Assembly (NCBI GenBank): GCA_029851415.1
Contig: CM056742.1
Coordinates: 54,662,954 to 54,726,953 of the forward strand
From: Eretmocerus hayati
Lineage: Eukaryota > Arthropoda > Insecta > Hymenoptera > Aphelinidae
Length of the DNA: 64,000 nt
Direction of reading: 5' to 3'
The notes beneath the pieces are model-generated. The model did not search any database. It was not told where the DNA came from and was given only the letters and a program-made list of their open reading frames with translations. Numbering within the stretch: position 1 is the stretch's first letter; each line of letters starts with the position of its first letter. Positions 46,451 through 56,786 of this stretch are shown piece after piece. A program made the position numbers and the translations under genes.

Positions 46451-46605
46451 TAATGGCAAATTTTTACTTTGAATTTTTTTCCGCAACAACTTCGTTGCCG
46501 GGACTAAAGTAAAAGGAGCCGGGAGGAAAAGCCTCGGTTTAGTCCTCATAAGGTAGTGGTTAGAGTACGTACTTTAGTCCTACTAAGCTCGAAATTTGTA
46601 ATTGA

Positions 46606-46823
46606 GCAGGTTTCAAAGCTCCTACTGGATATTCGGGTACGTTAATATCCACGGAAGTGGAAGAATAATCAGTCTCTTTGAAGGAAGGATCAAAAATTGG
46701 TAGATTGAAGTTCTCGAGTGTGGAGCGATGACTTTCTATGATTCGTGAAATCGTACGTAGAGCTTTTTGTTCTGCAATTTTTTGTTCAAGTTTTTGATCC
46801 AAGAAATGAATCTGATATCTATC
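46606..46823 (-). pseudogene. Helitron helicase, middle fragment
   Basis: Open minus frame IHFLDQKLEQKIAEQKAL through VPEYPVGALKPAQLQI, the region just upstream of the helicase core. On the upstream side it joins DAAILYDRYQ (at 50269) once the 46828-50264 element and one ATAT are removed. On the downstream side it should join YFETIRQSF at 35470. Confidence 0.8.
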
Positions 46824-47277
46824 ATATGAGACGTTCTATAGAACTTTTGACATTTGGACTACTGCAAAATGAAATTTTTTTTCATAACACGCGCCTGGAA
46901 TCAATTTCAGTGGTAACTCTAACCTCAAAAATGAGTGGGAAAGTGCGTGCTCACTGATCAAGGAGAATGTTATTTTTGTACCAACCAAAAACGTTCTCAG
47001 ACGTCCAAAAGATTTTTAGATACTCCCAGTTGAATGTAAACCCATTGGATCATTCACGCACTGTTAGATGTGGTTATCGGTTAGATTCTTGAGTAATTTT
47101 GACTGAAAATCAACGATTCTTCACCTCTCACCAGCTCGTTCTTACACCACGAGGAGTATTCATGGAGAATACCTCTGGAAACTAGAATCATTTCAACGCG
47201 TCTTTCTATGAATCGGGATCGTGATAATATATATATTCGAATACTAAGGTCCCAGAGTGTTTTTCGATCGACGATTT

Positions 47278-47918
47278 GGGGCAAAACACGTCAACTGTCC
47301 TGGATTGCTCTTTGGAGGGTAAAACGTGTAGTTTTGAACCGTCTGTGGAGGCCGTAGATCCCACGTAGAAAAAAATCAATGACATCATTTCCGACGTATG
47401 TTTGCCTCAGCTTTCCAGTGGCGGGGTTTGTTCTACGGTTTTGTGCCACCATACCCTCAAAAATTAGTAATCGAGTTTTGAAATGGCAATGACTCAAGAT
47501 TACCCCTTCTTTCGGCTATTTTGACATCTTCAATAGGAAGATCAGGAAATTTTACATCAAATTAGCTGTCGAAGAAATCGGGATTCTTCGATTTTCACTA
47601 GGAGTAAAAAAACTCCTATTCTTTCGAGAGCTATTTCGAAGTAAAATTTCCTGATCTTTCGATAGGAAATGTCAAAAGAGCTGAAAAGAGGAGCAATTCT
47701 CAGTTACTGCCATTTCAAAACTTGATTGCTAATTTTTGAGGTTATGGTGGCACAAAACCCAGAAACAAACTCGTCCATTGGAAAGCTGAGGCAAAAATAC
47801 ATCGGGAATGATGTCATTGATTTTTTCGTACGTGGGATCTACGGTCTCTACAGATGGCACAAAACTACATGTTTTACCCTGCAAAAAACAACCCAGGACA
47901 GTTGACGTGTTTTGCCTC
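47278..47918. mobile_element. Palindromic MITE, GGCAAAACACGTCAACTG ends
   Basis: 641 bp. The end GGGGCAAAACACGTCAACTG is matched in inverse at 47897-47918. Inner blocks pair throughout (GGAGGGTAAAACGTGTAG, GCCTCAGCTTTCC, CATTTCAAAACTTGATT), with the centre near 47600. It is a sister of 10616-11967. Confidence 0.82.
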
Positions 47919-48209
47919 ATTTAAGGGTGGTGCTGATGGCGAGAGTAATAATAATCACGAGGTAGAGCTCCATATTTTGTCTCGTCAGATGAAAGAGAAG
48001 GATAGATGAATATATTTCCTTCTTCAATATGAAAGGTGTGTTCTACAATTTTCTCCCCTTCAAAGCTTTGAATTCAAAGCGTCATACACTTACCTCCAGC
48101 CAAACTCCTCTTAGATTGATTGAAATCTCTCAGCCTTTCTTTTTCGACTTTTTTCTTCTCCAATTGCTTCTTTCGTTGAAGTCTCGATTTTTCCCTCTTA
48201 ACTCGAGTA

Positions 48210-48827
48210 CCCACTGAACACCGTTCGTTCCCGAAACGTACCACGGGAGGTTCCCCCCGGAACTAATGTAACCTTCGCCGGGCGTTCGTACGACCCACCA
48301 GCAACGTTGTAGGAAGGTAGAAATGTCCGCGGACCCTTACGTATCTGGGGCGTTGTGTCATGGTTTACAGAACCCTCATCATTACGGAACCCTCCAGTGG
48401 TTCCGTAATGGTTTTGTAATGGTTGTTTGTTGCAACCTAGAACTTGGAAATTTTTTCGTTAAATAAATAAAATAATTGTTATTTTTCTTCTTTCCTATGC
48501 AGACTATTCAAGGACAGTCTCATTGTCTCCTCTTCACGAAGTGACCGTATTTGTGATTTGGCCCAGCCGAAGAGATTGAACGAATAGCCTGCAAGGGGAA
48601 GACAAAAAATGACAATTATTTTATTATTTAACAAAAAATGTCCAAGTTCTGGGTTGCAACAAACAACCATTTCAAAACCATTACGGAACCACTGGAGGAT
48701 TCCAGGAACCATGACACAACGCCCCAGATACGTAGTGGGTGGGTCGTAGGAACGCCCGGCGAAGTTTGCATTAGTTCCGGGGGGAACCTTCCATGGTACG
48801 TTCCGGGAACGAACGGTGTTCAGTGGG
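48210..48827. mobile_element. Foldback MITE, CCCACTGAACACC ends, TA duplication
   Basis: 618 bp with ends CCCACTGAACACCGTTCG and its inverse, TA at 48208-48209 and 48828-48829. The arms pair for about 270 bp (CGTTCCCGRAACGTACCAYGG, GGGCGTTCGTACGACCCAC). The loop (about 48480-48590) contains ordinary AT-rich DNA. Confidence 0.9.
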
Positions 48828-49743
48828 TATTGTTTTCACTATTCTCCATGAACTAATAGTATTGAATATCCTAGCACAATCGACGATCCAGCACCTTGCA
48901 AGCTATTTTCATGTATCTAACTTAGAGTCCTTTCAAAGTGGGTTTAATACTCGATTCGCACAGAACTGTCGTTAAATGCCCAGAACCGATATTGATAGCA
49001 GAGCTTAGAATCAGGAAACAATTAGTTGCGCAAATATCTACAAGCCCCGCCCCCCCCCGTACACAGACCTCCAAGAGTCTATACAATGTTTACCGGTTAG
49101 CACAAACATACACATCTACAGAGTAATGCTGTGTCCATGTTCATGAGCCTGTGCGACAAGCACGAGCTCTCGAATTCCTGCTGCTCGAGGTCCCGCGCCT
49201 CGTCCGTAATTCTTCAATTGAAAATTTTTTGAATCAAGTCTATGGTGGCATTTGAAGGTAAAATGGGTTTTCTGGTGTGATTCATCTGTTTTCAAGATGA
49301 TTTGAGCGATTGCAACCTCATAGAAATGCTAAGACGGGCTCGATCACATCAACCCCATCGATGAAATTTTTGTAATGCTTTTCACTCAAATAACATTCCA
49401 TATCAGGACATGGGAACTATGGGATATTGTTCAAAAAAGGATGGAAAAAATGGACATAACATCCCAGGAGCGTGCCCCCTTTCTCCCTCTCGTGCCGTGC
49501 AAATTCGACCTTTCTACAGTCGAGTGGGCGCATGAACTGACCCGTCTTCTTGATGCTATCATTTCAACGCAGTTGGTCGGGCGCACCCAAACCAAACGGG
49601 ATATTATTGGTGTTGTTTCAAGCTATTGAAATCCCTTTTGATCATGTAACTACCGCAAATGTTATTTTTTTTATAAGCTAAGTGCGGGGAATCTGAAATT
49701 ATTGTGAAAACCCGGTTACGCGACTTCGACGTTTGTTTATGAA

Positions 49744-49945
49744 TGCCACGTTGCACAGTGCGGCCAGGGATTTCTCGAATAATTCGCCTTTACGTGAATT
49801 TGCAACCAATTGACATATGCGCAGACGCAGAAAGTTGCTCTCATTCATCCAAAAGTCTTCTGTTTGCGCATACGTCGATTGGTTGCAGATTCACGTAATG
49901 GCGAATTATTCAAGAACTTCTTGGCCCCGCTGTGTGTTGGAGGCA
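49744..49945. repeat. Hairpin of about 200 bp
   Basis: The arm TGCCACGTTGCACAGTGCGG...CCAATTGACATATGCGCAGA pairs with TTTGCGCATACGTCGATTGG...CCCCGCTGTGTGTTGGAGGCA. The loop is at about 49832-49855. It looks like a small MITE. Confidence 0.7.
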
Positions 49946-50268
49946 CGCGTCTGAAACCAATCTTCTCTCAATATATAGGGTGCCTAAAATGTCACTGAAT
50001 TCTGGCAGAATCTTTCGATCAATGTTATTTTTGCAGCAGGCTGAAGAAATCAAAAAACGGCGCGAGTACGCTAAGAGATACCCAAGAAATCCGGGTTGCG
50101 GGCCGTGCTGTGGATAGCCAGATTCTTTTGACAGAACAGCGAATACAGTACACAGTCTGAGGCCCTGGAAACTATCCAAATCAACTCCGACAACTTGATG
50201 ATCTTCTGAAGGTTCAGAAATAGCGTGCAGTACGCCTCATGTCAAAAGTTCTGTAGAACCTCTCATAT

Positions 50269-51013
50269 AAGATAGCTGCATCATGTGGACTATGAGCAAT
50301 TAAAATATGTGCAAATAGTTCGCAAAATTATTTTGGGAATTGAAACATAGATGCTCCCTTTAAACACTTATCCCATCCATCATCACTTTTAATCAAACCT
50401 TTTTGTAAAGCAGCTTCTTTATATGTTGGTAAGACAATTCCATCTACGGTACGTAAATTATCGAAACAAGTCGCACATCTAACATTCATTAATAACATTC
50501 TTAAGTAGAACCTCTCATGATCTTTGGGAGAACCAAGCTATAATCTACCTATCACAGGTTTGTGAAATTGTTTGCGAGGTTGCCATTGTTTGAGTGTGTC
50601 ATAAAAAACGTAATGCTGACAAATTTCAACGTACGAATATTGGCGAGCTTCGATATCGTTCTGATACAATTTAAACCACGCGGTTAGATAAGTTTCGTGA
50701 TATTTTTCGAGTGCTTCTTCTTCTCTTCCTTCTTCAAAATATACCAAATTTTGATTTTCCAAATGAACTGCGAATCGGTAAACAGTATGAGAGAGATTAT
50801 GTAGGTATAATTCTTGAATTATATGTGCTGCTTCAGGTGGACAAGTGAAATTAGTAATCAAAAATTGCGTAACTTCATCATGAGTGATCAATCCTTCAGC
50901 CCTATTAGTCTTTTCTGAAATGTCATCAGATTGATCTATTCTTGATTGTTTCTGATTGATAGTCACTTTGATAGTTGCTGTATCGGGACCTTTATAAAGA
51001 TACTTATGAAGAT
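50269..51013 (-). pseudogene. Helitron Rep end and helicase N-terminal region
   Basis: Begins inside the Rep catalytic tyrosine region (HKYLYKGPDTATI), runs open to a TAG at 50538-50540 (KPVIGRL*), then continues LGSPKDHERFYLRMLLMNVRCATCFDNLRTVDG through GWDKCLKGASMFQFPK (stop) to DAAILY. PKDHERFYLRMLL is a hallmark of Helitron proteins between Rep and helicase. It is split on both sides by 4-bp-duplication insertions. Confidence 0.87.
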
Positions 51014-52201
51014 GGGTCATTCTGGACCAAGGTGAACATTTTAAAAATCGACGAAATTTAAAAATGCCCCAAATATTTTTTCTCCGTTAGTACTACTAGA
51101 ATATAGTTGAAAAAAATTCTCTTCAGATTTTTTTGGGACCCATAGCGGGCCCTACGAATTTTCCAAGTCCCATTTTTGAGCAGTTTTTCGCCTATTCATT
51201 GCTATCTTTGAAAATTCGTAGCTCGGACCCAAATGCATCTTTTTCATCCTAGCTGGGCGCATTTTTCTCGGTATGACGTACACTTTCAAGAAAAAAATTG
51301 ACCGGTCCAAAAAATTGATATCTGGTAGGTCCCACGGTTGCATAAAAAAAGGCCCAAAAATACGACTTTGCACCACCTTTGGAGGCGTATAGGTCAAAAT
51401 GGAAGCCTCGTAGCAAAATTTTGCAGGAGAAAAAACTTGTAGGCCTTGAAAAAACCTTCAATTTCCTTTTTGGAACGTGTCATTATCTTATTTCACGTAC
51501 GATCTACAGCCGATTCAAGTTGGGCATTTTTGTAAAAACGTGAAACTTCAAGGCCAATTTAAAAAAATCGTTTATTTTTTATCGACCCCAAACCTATGAA
51601 AAAATGTTCTTTTAGGTGTCTCTTTGAAGGCCCAACAATAATTTGGTTGTTCCTTTAAAATCCCGATTTTATACGAGCTGTTAAAAACAGTCGAAAATAC
51701 CGAAAATCGTGTCGAATTCGGGCCTTATCATGAAGCTTCGTGGACTGGGTCTTCCCTTACTCTCGATTCGTGGGCTCTAATTATACAGCACTCGGCATAA
51801 AATATTGTGGAAGATGAGACCTAGAGCTGAAAAATGGCCTCTCGTGCGATGTTTCACGATGGAACCGTCCAAAACTAGAGTAAATTGAGTAAATACAAGA
51901 TAAATCGAGGAAATCGATTGTGATGCATCTCTCACTTAACTATCCCGCGCTCACTAGCCCAACCGGCCGTTTTGGCACTCCGCGTATACTCCGCACTGCA
52001 TGCCATCCTCCGTTTATGCGGAAGTGATAAGTGATATTAACAGCTGATGCAGTATTGTCAGGTATTATCCAGTATAGACAGAGATAAGAAGGTTCTCTAA
52101 TCTCCGTTATAGACTGTAGACTGTACGAGGTTTCGGTTGTTAGTGACCACCACGGAAAAATTGTATGTGTCAGTCAGCGTCCCGATCAGAAATTTTGGTA
52201 C

Positions 52202-53454
52202 CTTCCCCGCGGGGTTCGCCCCGAAGATGGGCCAAATGTATTGTGAAGCATATGAAGTGTAACGCCTTCCCCGCAGGGCAACCGCGAGGTATCATCGGGG
52301 CAATATTTGCGCAAAATTAATGCAGTTTCTGTTGAGACCTTTAAAATAATTTCGGATATGTTTGTAATGTTATCACTGTTATGTGATTGTTTAAGTAGAG
52401 TATGTTCAAGTAAAGTTGAAAATTCATTGAAGACCTGGGGAAGCCTCATAATAGCTACTAATATCCAGCTTGTGTTTACTTCTACTGAGGGCAAATAGTC
52501 ACTTGAATTTGCAGCGTGTGACAAAGAAATTAATTTTGCTGGACTGAGATTTGTGTGAAAAGTGAGTGGTGCTCATCAATGATATTAAAATACAGTATGT
52601 TCACGTTCAATGCCTCTGTTGAGATTTCCATCATACACCCACAGAAGTGAGGTTAACTCTGAGACACTATGCAGGTATGTTGTGAAAGTGATGAGATACT
52701 TTGCGGGGGCCCTGCGGGGGAAGGCGTTACACTTCATATGCTTCACAATACATTTGCCCTAATACCCGCGATGTTCGGGGCATGGCGTAAAAATAACAAG
52801 ATGTGTGACCGCGCACGTTTTCGATGTGTCTCCACTCGACGCCATTTTGATATTCTTGACCGCGAACTTCCAAATCATGCTCCCTGTACAGTACTGTACA
52901 AACGAGTTGGAAGTAGCTCTTATTTTGAGGAAGGTAAGAAGTCCTAGCGTGAACAAGCAAGTTTCAGCGTAATTATAGGCAAATACGTAAATCTAGAACG
53001 ATGCCGCAATGATATTGCAGTTGGAATGAAGAATAAAATCATGAATTCATTTCAATCAAAATGGGTATTTATTTTCAATTTAATTGTCCACGAGACTGAA
53101 ATTTTGAGGGAATCGGTGAAACTGCACATTCTCAACATCGATAACTGACCCTGTGCTTTTTTGCACTTCGACAGTATGATCTGGATAGCGGGACAACAAT
53201 TGTCGGTAAGCCAAGCCATACACGCTTGTCGGTCACCAACACTTACACGCGGCTCGAACTAAAATACGTAAGAAAGGCGAGTGGAGACAACTGGAGACTT
53301 AGAGAATCTCCACTCAGGGATTAGAGACCCTGAGTGGAGGGTCTCTAGTGGAGACAGGGCCATGTCTGCGCGAGAGTAGACGAGTTTTGAGGCTCCGGTG
53401 TCACACACCCTGTTATTATTCCGCCATGGTTCGGGGCAAACCCCGCGGGGAAGG
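52202..53454. mobile_element. Nested element with CCTTCCCCGCGGGGTTYGCCCC ends
   Basis: Inside the core of the 3.8-kb palindrome. The outer pair is at 52202-52225 and 53422-53454. A second inverted pair is at 52230-52279 and 52709-52758 (AAGTGTAACGCCTTCCCCGC and its inverse). A minus-strand open frame (52524-52186) across the left part is not a recognised protein. Confidence 0.6.
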
Positions 53455-53457
53455 TAA

Positions 53458-53560
53458 TGACGGTCAGCGGCCATTCGAGATCTCCCATCTCACTCGCACC
53501 TAATAGGTTATCCCATGAGTGCGAGGGAGACGACAGATCTCGAACGGTCACTGACCGTCA
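53458..53560. repeat. 103-bp hairpin
   Basis: The arm TGACGGTCAGCGGCCATTCG...CACTCGCAC pairs with GTGCGAGGGAGACG...CGAACGGTCACTGACCGTCA, with a loop of about 20 bp. It stands immediately outside the CCTTCCCCGC element, inside the larger palindrome. Confidence 0.72.
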
Positions 53561-54772
53561 TCCCATTGCAGTTCACCGCATGGCGTAAAGATAACAAAAG
53601 TTATTTTCACGCCATGGTTCACCTTGTTCTCGAGTGTACCAAAATTTCTGATCGAGACGCTGACTGACACATACAATTTTTTCGTGGTGGTCACTGACAA
53701 CCAAAACCTCGTATAGTCTACAGTCTATAACGGAGATTAGAGAACCTTTCTATCTCTGTCTATACTGGATAATACCTGACAATACTGCATCAGCTGTTAA
53801 TATCACTTATCACTTCCGCATAAACGGAGAATGGCATGCAGTGCGGAGCATACGCGGAGTGCCAAAGCGGCCGGTTCTCGATTTATCTTGTATTTACTCA
53901 ATTTACTCTAGTTTTGGACGGTTCCATCGTAAAACATCGCACGAGAGGCCATTTTTCAGCTCTAGGTCTCATCTTCCACAATATTTTATGTCGAGTGCTG
54001 TATAATTAGAGCCCACGAATCGAGAGCAAGGGAAGACCCAGTCCACGAAGCTTCATGATAAGGCCCGAATTCGACACGATTTTCGGTATTTTCGACTGTT
54101 TTTAACAGCTCGTATAAAATCGGGATTTTAAAGGAACAACCAAATTATTGTTGGGCCTTCAAAGAGACCCCTAAAAGAACATTTTTTCATAGGTTTGGGG
54201 TCGATAAAAAATAAACGATTTTTTTAAATTGGCCTTGAAGTTTCACGTTTTTACAAAAATGCCCAACTTAAATCGGCTGTAGATCGTACGTGAGATAAGA
54301 TAATGACACGTTTCAAAAAGGAAATTGAAGGTTTTTTCAAGGCCTACAAGTTTTTTCTCCTGCAAAATTCTGCTACGAGGCTCCCATTTTGACCTATACG
54401 CCTCCAAAGGTGGTGCAAAGTCGTATTTTTGGGCCTTTTTTTATGCAACCGTGGGACCTACCAGATATCAATTTTTTGGACCGGTCAATTTTTTTCTTGA
54501 AAGTGTACGTCATGCCAAAAAAAATGCGCCCAGCTAGGATGAAAAGAATGCATTTGGGTCCGAGCTACGAATTTTCCAAGATAGCGAAAAATAGGCGAAA
54601 AACTGCTCAAAAATGGGACTTGGAAAATTCGTAGGGCCCGCCATGGGTCCCAAAAAAATTTGAAAAAAATTTTTTTCAACTATATTCTAGTAGTACTAAC
54701 GGAAAAAAAATGTTTGGGGCATTTTTAAATTTCGTCGATTTTCAAAATGTTCACCTTGGTCCAGAATGACCC

Positions 54773-56700
54773 AGATACTTGATTAATTGGATAGTGAAGC
54801 AAATTCCTTTATTAATATGTATTTCGAACAATAACACCAAATATTCGTTATATACTACTACGGTACTATCCATTTATTGTAAACAACGACTCCCGAACTA
54901 AAAGTGATTGTTGTGTTGTTATTACAACGACGATATATTGGATACTTATCAGACATAAACTGGGTAACTTCGCAAAAAGATTTTGGAAAATCTTTTGTGC
55001 ATATATTCTTTCCTGAATCCATACAAGGTGATTTATTATTCATCTCACCACATGGGCCGTGAACCATGTGTGCTTTCACGAGTTTGAAAGTACGTGGGTG
55101 TTGTGACTCATCTGGAACTTCCACCCAAATAATTCTTCTACCCACATGTGCAATATCCCGGATTTTATCGTTTTCATTCAAATACAATAGAGAACGAACA
55201 TGGGGCAAGCCCCTCTTCTGAAACTCAATCACAAATACAGATCCTTCAGTACATCCCAAACATTGTTTTTTACTAGTTCTAGTTCGAATTGAGCGAGTTT
55301 TATACCAAATACTTCGTCAACAACATCCGGCCTATCAAAACTCGTTTCCCACGGTTTCAAACAACTTTGTATTTCAGGCCATTTAGGGTTACATCTCATA
55401 GTGATAAAAAGATCTGGTAGACCTAATTCAGCAAAAACTGTCATAGTATCCATATAATTCTGATGTAGATTGCGTGGACTACCTTCAAATGACGAGGGTA
55501 AAATAGCAATTTTACCTATTTTCTTACCACTTCGCAATACCTGATCTTTTAAAGAATCCATTAGTCCATGATAAAAAACTGGTTTTAGTACCAATTGATG
55601 TTTTCTCACCCAATATAATCGACCTGCCAAAATCTTAGACCATACGTCAAGAATGAATTGTTGTGTTAATTTACACATATTGAGACGTGGTTCGAATTCA
55701 TTTCGAACAGCTAAATAATACCCGTAATAATCACATGCTGAAATGAATTCTCGTTTTTTGTTAGTTTTCTTGAGACTTGTAAAATTAGGTCGCCAACCCC
55801 ATTGTCCATGGGAGAACATCAAAATATAACTAATAGGATCAGAATGTTGACTTGAAGACGGTATTCGACTCGGTGCTTCCGATTTCGAATGAACACAAAA
55901 ATCCCGATTTTCAGATACTTCTAACAAATCACCTACTTGAATCATGAAAACTTCATCTTTGATTTCACATTTTGAGTTGGGTTATTATCTCTCACAATGT
56001 TCATTTTTACTTGATGAGATTTTCTACCTTGTATAAGCGACGATTTGATCTCTTCTTGTTCGATCTCATACATCGTCTTATACGCTTTAATATATGCATT
56101 GATTTTTGTGAGAATCTCATTCACCTGATCATGTAATGGAAGTGGAAAAGTAGTATCACCTACAAAATTTTTACCATGATTTCTTGCAGTTTCTGTATCT
56201 AGTATATAAAGTTGAGCGTAACGAGGTTCTTCGGGACTGTTAGGATGTAAAGCGGAAGCATTGTGATATGTTAAGCCACTAATGCGTAAAACAAGTGAAC
56301 CAGCAGTTTTGAGTGGCTCAAAAGTAGCTCCGAAACTCGTTAAAGCAAATGCATTATTAATTTCACGTGTGTGTTTTTGATAAAAATTTTAATAGTCTGA
56401 TTTACCCGTCATTAAGTTCAGCAATTCAATTGGATACTCGGGATCTGGTCTTAGAACCAATTCACCTTTTTTACAACATTTGCTGAATTTGCGATCCTGA
56501 GGACGCCTTGACAAAATTGACAGCGTATGTTTTTGCTTTCAATATAATTCGGTTGAATAAGTTCTTCATTGAAATTTGAATTAGCAATAAGACCAACTTG
56601 ATGATCCAAAATTTTGTCTTTGTCGATTATCTGATCATGATCGATTCGATCGCGCATATAAATTTGTTGCGTTACATTCAATTGTAATCTAACTTTGATT
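54773..56700 (-). pseudogene. Helitron N-terminal and Rep (HEL) region
   Basis: From upstream: a zinc-ribbon-like NIRCQFCQGVLRIANSANV, then NNAFALTSFGA and SALHPNSPEEPRYAQLYILD, then MIQVGDLLEVSENRDFCVHS, SYILMFSHGQWGWRP, EFISACDYYGYYLAVRNEF, LPSSFEGSPRNLHQNYMDTM, LPDLFITMRCNPKWPEI and finally YNKWIVP...YLVLLFEIHINKGICFTIQLIKYL. This is the standard order for a Helitron Rep. The HUH motif reads GLPHVRSLL (HVR at 55194-55202) instead of HVH, and several frames shift (near 55945, 55250 and 54855). It is inactive by sequence. Confidence 0.88.
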
Positions 56701-56786
56701 TGTATTTCAAGGTCATCTGTAACATTGAATTTCTCAAGACTTTTGAAAGCATCTTTGACATCTTTAGCCGTTTGATGTTTGTAAAT

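Larger units (their letters stand above)
35475..46605. mobile_element. Possible element with GGGACTAAAGT-like motifs, carrying the CR1/Jockey-like LINE
   Basis: This is what separates the Helitron fragments QLQI and YFETIRQSF. Its two edges, 35475-35770 and about 46040-46605, do not belong to the Helitron or the LINE. They share inverted motifs: CTAGGGAGTAAAGT at the left edge, and TAGTAGGACTAAAGTACG read inward from the right edge. Related GGG(A/G)CTAAA motifs recur nearby, and a Pol III-like sequence lies at 46391-46450. A target duplication could not be fixed. I infer a roughly 0.7-0.9 kb non-autonomous element later hit by the LINE. Confidence 0.5.
46828..50264. mobile_element. 3.4-kb element with 42-bp TIRs and ATAT target duplication
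   Basis: Ends GAGACGTTCTATAGAAC and, inverted, GAGAGGTTCTACAGAAC, with similarity continuing through TTTTGACAT to ACTGCA (about 42 bp). ATAT stands at 46824-46827 and 50265-50268, and excision restores DAAILYDRYQIHF in the Helitron. The interior hosts other repeats (47278-47918, 48210-48827, 49744-49945). The remaining unique sequence has only short frames, so no transposase is recognised. It may be a compound of nested MITEs inside one TIR pair. Confidence 0.85.
51014..54772. mobile_element. 3.8-kb foldback element, GGGTCATTCTGGACC ends, 4-bp AGAT duplication
   Basis: Ends GGGTCATTCTGGACCAAGG and its inverse, flanked by AGAT (51010-51013 and 54773-54776). Arms of about 1.19 and 1.14 kb (51014-52202 and 53635-54772) are nearly identical by eye. 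The terminus and layout (T-rich block with TAGTACT, then GGGCCC-type DNA, then a TTTTTATAGG/CGTACG region) parallel the 41-kb element, so the two are related families. The 1.43-kb core contains another element. It splits the Helitron exactly at the Rep tyrosine motif; excision restores IKYLHKYLYKGPD. Confidence 0.95.

Noticed and set aside
46181..46549. 122-residue open frame containing GFEPQPFALQ
   Set aside because: That string is the antisense translation of a tRNA B box (GGTTCGAATCC), a familiar artefact.
49375..49629. 84-residue plus frame as transposase of the 3.4-kb element
   Set aside because: Short, without catalytic motifs, and not continued in neighbouring frames.
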